From: an uncultured Prevotella sp.
Lineage (GTDB): Bacteria; Bacteroidota; Bacteroidia; Bacteroidales; Bacteroidaceae
Assembly: GCA_900769055.1 (NCBI GenBank)
Contig: CAAGFF010000193.1
Location: forward strand, 1 to 12,016
Length of the DNA stretch: 12,016 nucleotides
Reading direction: 5' to 3'
The notes under the pieces are model-generated. The model ran no database searches. It was not told where the DNA came from and was given only the letters and a program-made list of their open reading frames with translations. Position numbers and translations under genes: made by a program. How positions within the stretch are numbered: position 1 is the first letter of the stretch; each line of letters starts with the position of its first letter. Below are positions 7,421 to 12,016 of this stretch, piece by piece.

Positions 7421-8403
7421 TTAGGACTAAAGACATTACCGACCTTTTCCGCTTGGAGAAGAAGCCACACAAAGGACTGTTCGCCATTGAGTGGGTTATC
7501 GTAGCATATACCATGCTGACCCTACTCACGGTGCTCTTCATATCTACAAAACTGCAACACCCCGATGCCATGATATGGGGAAGGCTTCGGGTGCTGGCAT
7601 GTACACTTGCCTTATGGCTGGTCTACAGGTTGCTGCCATGCAAGGCCACAAGGCTGCTAAGAGTGTTGGTACAGCTCATGCTCCTCGGATGGTGGTACCC
7701 CGATACCTTCGAGATAAACAGGGTATTCCCCAACCTCGACCATGTGTTTGCATCGGCAGAGCAGAGCATCTTCGGATGCCAGCCTGCATTGCTCTTCCAT
7801 CAAGCCATGCCCCAATACTGGTTCAGCGAGCTTATGGATCTTGGTTATGCCAGCTACTATCCGCTCATAGGGCTGGTTACGCTGTACTATTTCTGCTACC
7901 GCTACGGCGAGTTCGAACGTGCCTCGTTCGTCATACTCGCATCCTTCTTCGCCTATTATGTGATATTCATCTATCTGCCAGTTACAGGCCCCCAATACTA
8001 CTATCACGCAGTTGGGCTTGAAGACATAGCAAAAGGCATATTCCCAAACCTCAACGACTATTTCAGCACGCATTCTGAGAGAATGGTCAGCCCGGGATGG
8101 ACAGACGGTCCGTTCTATCATCTTGTTGAGCAGGCACACGATGCTGGAGAACGTCCAACGGCGGCATTCCCAAGCTCGCACGTGGGCATAACCACAGTTC
8201 TCATGCTGCTTGCATGGCACAGCGGCAACCGTAAGCTGTTCTGCCTCATGTTGCCGTTCTTCCTGCTAATGTGCTTCGCAACAGTTTACATCATGGCCCA
8301 TTACGCTATTGACGCCATTGCCGGACTGTTCACTGGTGTGGCGTTCTACTACCTCTTCATGTTTCTGTCTGCCAATATGCTCACCAGCAAGCCGAGGCGA
8401 TAA
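7411..8403 (+). CDS. PAP2-superfamily, AUR1/inositolphosphotransferase-like membrane protein
   Basis: This 330-residue integral membrane protein has about six to eight hydrophobic helices (near 23-45, 58-75, 145-163, 170-190, 255-270, 275-293 and 300-320). The phosphatase/phosphotransferase active site is present in two pieces: GERPTAAFPSSHVG (246-259, with H257) and HYAID (297-301, H297 and D301). HYxxD rather than the classic SRxxxxxHxxxD, together with an upstream segment of the type DxxxFGxxPxxxxH followed by ELMDLGYASYYPL (140-152), resembles the PAP2_3/AUR1 branch that contains inositol phosphorylceramide synthases. Such enzymes move a phospho-head group between lipids, or remove a lipid phosphate, at the membrane surface. 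The gene overlaps the epimerase-like gene by 10 bases, so the two are almost certainly translated together. Start 7411 is supported by AAGGA. A plain lipid phosphatase (for example undecaprenyl diphosphate or PgpB-like) remains possible. Confidence 0.9.
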   Translation: MAMIRTKDITDLFRLEKKPHKGLFAIEWVIVAYTMLTLLTVLFISTKLQHPDAMIWGRLRVLACTLALWLVYRLLPCKATRLLRVLVQLMLLGWWYPDTFEINRVFPNLDHVFASAEQSIFGCQPALLFHQAMPQYWFSELMDLGYASYYPLIGLVTLYYFCYRYGEFERASFVILASFFAYYVIFIYLPVTGPQYYYHAVGLEDIAKGIFPNLNDYFSTHSERMVSPGWTDGPFYHLVEQAHDAGERPTAAFPSSHVGITTVLMLLAWHSGNRKLFCLMLPFFLLMCFATVYIMAHYAIDAIAGLFTGVAFYYLFMFLSANMLTSKPRR

Positions 8404-8431
8404 GGCTAACAGAAAGCTATAAGCATGGTTG

Positions 8432-8463
8432 TTTGGGAGATTGAACAAAAATAACTAACTTTG
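8432..8463 (+). promoter_or_regulatory. Bacteroidetes-type promoter of miaB
   Basis: TTTG (8432-8435), a 20-base spacer and TAACTTTG (8456-8463) match the -33/-7 consensus exactly, in the 86-base gap after the PAP2 gene. The start of transcription would be near 8470, a leader of about 20 bases before the miaB ATG. It implies that miaB, the ABC exporter and the acyltransferase form a separate transcription unit, even though read-through from upstream is possible. Confidence 0.82.
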
Positions 8464-8489
8464 CACCGCTATTAAATCGAGTTTGAGTA

Positions 8490-9821
8490 ATGAAGAAATT
8501 ATTTATTGAGACATACGGATGCCAGATGAACGTGGCCGACTCAGAGGTTGTTGCCTCCATAATGAAGATGGCCGGTTACGATATCTGCGACAATGAGGAC
8601 GAGGCAGATGCCATCTTCCTCAATACCTGCTCCATACGCGAGAATGCCGAGAACAGAGTGTACAACCGCCTCGACATCCTACATGCCATGGCACGCAAGA
8701 AGGCATCGCCAACTATTATCGGAGTGCTCGGATGTATGGCCGAAAGGGTGAAGGATGACCTCATCGCCAATCATCATGCCAACTTGGTTTGCGGTCCAGA
8801 CTCTTATCTGAACCTCCCCGACATGATAGCGCAATGCGAGAACGGCAACAACGCCGTAGACATCAAGCTGTCGCTAACCGAGACCTACCGTGACGTAGTG
8901 CCACAAAGACTTGGTGGCAATCATGTAGGTGGCTTCGTGACCATCATGCGCGGATGCAACAACTTCTGCCACTACTGCATCGTGCCATACACAAGGGGCA
9001 GGGAACGAAGCCGCGACGTGGAGAGCATATTGGCTGAGGTAAGAGACCTGCACGACAAGGGATTCAAGGAGGTGACGCTGCTCGGACAGAATGTCAACTC
9101 ATACGGACTGCTTCCCAACGGCTCAAGACCAGAGAACGGAACTTCGTTCGCACAGCTGCTGAGAACAGTGGCACATGAAGTTCCTGACATGAGGGTAAGG
9201 TTTACAACATCAAACCCCGAAGACATGACCGAGGACATACTCCATGCCATTGCCGAAGAGCCCAACATCTGCAAGCACATACATTTCCCTGCTCAGAGCG
9301 GAAGCGACAAGATACTGAAGCTGATGAACCGCAAATACACACGTCAGGAATATCTTGACAAGGTAGAGGCTATAAGGAGGATAATTCCAGACTGTGGTCT
9401 TACAACGGATATCTTCGTGGGTTATCACGACGAGACACCCGACGACCATCAGCAGACTCTCGACCTCGTAAGGGAGGTTGGCTTCGACTCTGCCTTCATG
9501 TTCAAGTATTCGGAGCGTCCGGGTACCTACGCCGCAAAGCATCTGCCCGACAATGTATCGGAGGAAACAAAGATAGAGAGGCTCAACGAACTGATACAGC
9601 TGCAGACACATATTAGCGCAGAGCGCAACAAGCAGGACGAAGGCAAGGTGTTCGACATTCTTGTTGAGTCGTATGCAAAGCGTAGCCGCGAGCAGCTTAT
9701 GGGACGTACGGAGCAGAACAAAGCCGTCATCATAGCACGTGGAAACCACAGGCCTGGCGACATTGTAAAGGTACGTATAACCAGCTCAACTTCTGCAACA
9801 CTTTTCGGAGAGGAGATATAG
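8490..9821 (+). CDS. miaB: tRNA-2-methylthio-N6-dimethylallyladenosine synthase MiaB
   Basis: MiaB is a radical-SAM methylthiotransferase that adds a methylthio group to i6A37 next to the anticodon of tRNAs reading U-starting codons. The 443-residue product has all three family domains. The N-terminal methylthiotransferase domain (about 1-125) has the auxiliary iron-sulfur cysteines C11 (YGCQMN), C47 (NTCSIRENAE) and C82 (LGCMAER). The radical-SAM core (about 145-375) has C156-x3-C160-x2-C163 in GCNNFCHYC. A TRAM RNA-binding domain closes the protein (about 378-443). The NTCSIRENAExRV signature favours MiaB over its relatives MtaB and RimO. The ATG at 8490 starts exactly at the first beta strand (KKLFIETYGCQMN). 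It has its own promoter and ends 3 bases before the ABC exporter gene. Confidence 0.97.
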   Translation: MKKLFIETYGCQMNVADSEVVASIMKMAGYDICDNEDEADAIFLNTCSIRENAENRVYNRLDILHAMARKKASPTIIGVLGCMAERVKDDLIANHHANLVCGPDSYLNLPDMIAQCENGNNAVDIKLSLTETYRDVVPQRLGGNHVGGFVTIMRGCNNFCHYCIVPYTRGRERSRDVESILAEVRDLHDKGFKEVTLLGQNVNSYGLLPNGSRPENGTSFAQLLRTVAHEVPDMRVRFTTSNPEDMTEDILHAIAEEPNICKHIHFPAQSGSDKILKLMNRKYTRQEYLDKVEAIRRIIPDCGLTTDIFVGYHDETPDDHQQTLDLVREVGFDSAFMFKYSERPGTYAAKHLPDNVSEETKIERLNELIQLQTHISAERNKQDEGKVFDILVESYAKRSREQLMGRTEQNKAVIIARGNHRPGDIVKVRITSSTSATLFGEEI

Positions 9822-9824
9822 CCC

Positions 9825-11651
9825 ATGAAAGAGTTCCTACAGGTCTTGCGGAGATTTGTACCGCCATACAAGAAGTATCTTGCCATGAGCGTGGCTTTCA
9901 ACATTCTGTCTGCCATACTCAACATCTTCTCGTTTGCCGCACTTATACCTATTCTTAACATATTGTTCAACACCGGCGACGCTGAGGTTGCTACACAATA
10001 TATAGCCTGGGGCAGCGCATCAGCACGTGAGGTGGTAAGCAACAATGCCAACTTCTTTGTACAGCAGCTAATCAGCGAGCTTGGGGCCACCACTACCCTA
10101 CTCGCCATCGGACTGTTCCTGGCTTTCATGACGTTCCTCAAGACAACTGCCTACTTCCTGTCATCCGCAACCATTATACCGGTCAGGACAGGTGTGGTAA
10201 GAGACATACGAAACCAGCTGTACCGCAAGATAACATCCCTGCCGCTCGGATTCTTCTCCGAAGAGCGCAAGGGCGACATAATCGCACGCATGAGCGGTGA
10301 CGTGCAGGAGATAGAAAACAGCATAATGTCGAGTCTTGACATGCTGTTCAAGAACCCTATCCTTATCATCGCCTACTTCTCGACACTCATCATCATATCG
10401 TGGCAGCTCACACTCTTCACCATCGTCTTTGTGCCCATCTTCGGATGGTTTATGGGATTTGTCGGACGAAAGCTCAAGGCACGCAGCATCAAGGCGCAAA
10501 GCCTGTGGAGCGATACCATGAGCCAGGTGGAGGAGACTCTCGGAGGTCTGCGCATCATAAAGGCTTTCTGCGCTGAAGGTAAGATGAATTCACGATTCGA
10601 CAGCATCAACAGCGAATACCGCAACCACATCAAACGTGTCAACATACGCCAGCAGATGGCTCACCCCATGAGCGAGTTTCTCGGCACGGTAATGATTGTC
10701 ATTGTATTGTGGTTCGGTGGAGTGCTCGTGCTCAACAACCAGACCATAGAGGCTCCGACATTCATATACTATCTCATAATCCTCTACTCCATCATACAGC
10801 CATTGAAAGATTTCTCCAAGGCTGGTTACAACATACCGAAAGGACTTGCCTCAATGGAACGTGTCGACAAGATACTTCTTGCCGAGAACAACATCAAGGA
10901 ACCAGAGAAGCCTGTACACATCAGCAGCTTCGAACATCAGATTGAGTTCCGTCACGTCAGCTTCAAATACGATCAGCAATGGGTGCTCAAGGATATCAAT
11001 ATCGTAATTCCCAAAGGCAAGACTATTGCGCTCGTAGGACAAAGCGGCTCAGGAAAGTCTACTCTCGTTGACCTTATCCCACGCTACTACGATGTGCAGG
11101 AGGGCGACGTGCTCATAGATGGCATAAACGTGAAGGACCTCGGCATTCACGACCTCAGACAACTCATAGGCAACGTAAACCAGGAAGCGATACTCTTCAA
11201 CGACTCCTTCTTCAACAATATCTCCTTCGGTGTGGAGAACGCGACACTGCAACAGGTTGAGGAGGCTGCACGCATAGCCAACGCACACGACTTCATAATG
11301 CAGACGGAAGAAGGGTATAATACCAACATAGGAGACCGCGGCGGACGACTTTCCGGCGGACAGAGACAAAGGGTCAGCATAGCACGCGCCATACTGAAGA
11401 ACCCGCCTATACTTATCCTCGACGAGGCTACGTCGGCTCTTGATACAGAAAGCGAGAGACTTGTCCAGGATGCTCTCGAACGCCTTATGAAGACACGCAC
11501 AACCGTTGCCATAGCACACCGTCTGTCTACTATCAAGAACGCTGATGAAATCTACGTACTGCACGAAGGTCGCATAGTAGAGCAAGGCAGCCATGATAAA
11601 CTGATGTCTGTCGACGGATATTACCGCAAACTGCACGACATGCAGCAATAA
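9825..11651 (+). CDS. MsbA-like ABC exporter (fused permease-ATPase)
   Basis: The 608-residue half-transporter has a six-helix type IV exporter membrane domain (about 15-340) fused to an ATPase domain (about 365-608), and would work as a homodimer in the inner membrane. Nucleotide-binding motifs are complete: Walker A GQSGSGKST (405-413), Q-loop Q453, signature LSGGQ (509-513), Walker B ILILDEATSALD (529-540) with catalytic E534, and H-loop H565 (AHRLSTI). A coupling-helix segment (LGFFSEERKGDIIARMSGDV, 141-160) is typical of lipid flippases of the MsbA type. The start is ATG 9825, 3 bases after miaB and 8 bases after GGAGAGGAGA, an unusually good ribosome site for this phylum. The gene that follows encodes a lipid A-type acyltransferase, which supports lipid A-core flipping as the job. 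A peptide or drug export role cannot be excluded by sequence alone. Confidence 0.94.
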   Translation: MKEFLQVLRRFVPPYKKYLAMSVAFNILSAILNIFSFAALIPILNILFNTGDAEVATQYIAWGSASAREVVSNNANFFVQQLISELGATTTLLAIGLFLAFMTFLKTTAYFLSSATIIPVRTGVVRDIRNQLYRKITSLPLGFFSEERKGDIIARMSGDVQEIENSIMSSLDMLFKNPILIIAYFSTLIIISWQLTLFTIVFVPIFGWFMGFVGRKLKARSIKAQSLWSDTMSQVEETLGGLRIIKAFCAEGKMNSRFDSINSEYRNHIKRVNIRQQMAHPMSEFLGTVMIVIVLWFGGVLVLNNQTIEAPTFIYYLIILYSIIQPLKDFSKAGYNIPKGLASMERVDKILLAENNIKEPEKPVHISSFEHQIEFRHVSFKYDQQWVLKDINIVIPKGKTIALVGQSGSGKSTLVDLIPRYYDVQEGDVLIDGINVKDLGIHDLRQLIGNVNQEAILFNDSFFNNISFGVENATLQQVEEAARIANAHDFIMQTEEGYNTNIGDRGGRLSGGQRQRVSIARAILKNPPILILDEATSALDTESERLVQDALERLMKTRTTVAIAHRLSTIKNADEIYVLHEGRIVEQGSHDKLMSVDGYYRKLHDMQQ

Positions 11652-11661
11652 CCATCCCACT

Positions 11662-12016
11662 ATGAATGCTTCATCCCCACACAAGCAGCCTTTAGGCGTA
11701 AGACTTGCAGTTGCTTTCTTCAAGGCGGCATCGCTGTTGCCGCTTAGGGTGCTATACGTCTTCTCCGACTTTGAGTATCTCGTCATGTACTATGTCGCAA
11801 GGTACCGCAGAAACATTGTCAGGAACAATCTCTCATCGGCATTCCCAGAGAAAGATATAAAGGAAATAAAACGTATAGAACGGAAATTCTACCGTTGGTT
11901 CTGTGACTATTTCTTCGAGGCGATAAAGCTGATGTCCATAAGCCGTGAGGAACTGCAACAACGCTTCATTGTAACCAACTCCGAAGAGGTTGAGGAATGT
12001 TTCCGTCAAGGACAGG
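11662..12016 (+). CDS. Lipid A biosynthesis (LpxL/HtrB-type) acyltransferase, N-terminal part (partial)
   Basis: The frame opens at ATG 11662, 10 bases after the ABC exporter stop, and runs off the window end after 118 codons. The visible part, with LPLRVLYVFSDFEYLVMYYV followed by RRNIVRNNLSSAFPEKD and KFYRWFCDYFFEAIKLMSIS, is the characteristic N-terminus of the LpxL/HtrB acyltransferase family: a membrane-anchoring helix, then RxxVxxNLxxxFP and a FYxxFxDxxxE segment. Family members add a secondary acyl chain to lipid A at the inner membrane; some Bacteroidetes relatives act on other lipids. The catalytic HxxxxD/E motif would lie just beyond the window edge, so activity cannot be judged here. 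The tight spacing places it in the miaB-ABC transcription unit. Confidence 0.88.
   Translation, partial: MNASSPHKQPLGVRLAVAFFKAASLLPLRVLYVFSDFEYLVMYYVARYRRNIVRNNLSSAFPEKDIKEIKRIERKFYRWFCDYFFEAIKLMSISREELQQRFIVTNSEEVEECFRQGQ

Noticed and set aside
9210..10141. Minus-strand frames opposite miaB and the ABC exporter
   Set aside because: Shadows of strongly supported coding sequence; no domain or promoter evidence.
11049..11786. 245-codon minus-strand frame opposite the ABC exporter end and acyltransferase start
   Set aside because: It crosses two well-supported plus-strand genes and their junction; the product is not recognisable.

Overview
This window looks like an ordinary chromosomal segment of a Bacteroidales bacterium, most likely a Prevotella-type member of the Prevotellaceae. 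Three things point that way. Intergenic gaps carry the Bacteroidetes promoter signature (TTTG, a spacer of 19-20 bases, then TAnnTTTG). Most starts lack a strong Shine-Dalgarno site. The first gene ends in the short C-terminal beta-type tail common on secreted Bacteroidales proteins. Base composition looks close to balanced by eye, and no mobile element, tRNA, rRNA or CRISPR array was seen.

Layout. (1) Bases 1-387 (+) are the 3' end of a gene for a probably exported protein, closed by a perfect 15-bp-stem terminator. (2) Bases 414-699 form a gene-free gap between convergent genes. After the terminator it holds two unrelated tandem arrays: seven 8-bp units centred on TCGA, then about 6.7 copies of a 22-bp unit that stops 10 bases short of the mutS stop codon. 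(3) Bases 700-6294 (-) hold three genes reading right to left: rnr (RNase R), a hemolysin III/PAQR-family membrane protein, and mutS. mutS has its own promoter, which overlaps the stop codon of the membrane-protein gene. (4) Bases 6295-6427 are a divergent promoter region. (5) Bases 6428-8403 (+) hold an extended-SDR (epimerase-like) gene that overlaps a PAP2/AUR1-like membrane phosphotransferase gene. (6) Bases 8490-12016 (+) hold miaB with its own promoter, then an MsbA-like ABC exporter and the start of a lipid A (LpxL/HtrB-type) acyltransferase cut by the window edge.

How the genes fit together. The minus-strand genes serve RNA turnover and DNA mismatch repair, with a membrane protein between them. 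The plus-strand genes, apart from miaB (tRNA modification), read as an envelope-lipid group. The epimerase-like reductase and AUR1-like enzyme could act in sphingolipid synthesis. The ABC exporter and acyltransferase fit lipid A maturation and flipping. The sphingolipid reading is inference from family resemblance and gene pairing.

I found no convincing new multi-gene system. The strongest non-standard signals are the double tandem array beside mutS and the possible sphingolipid gene pair.
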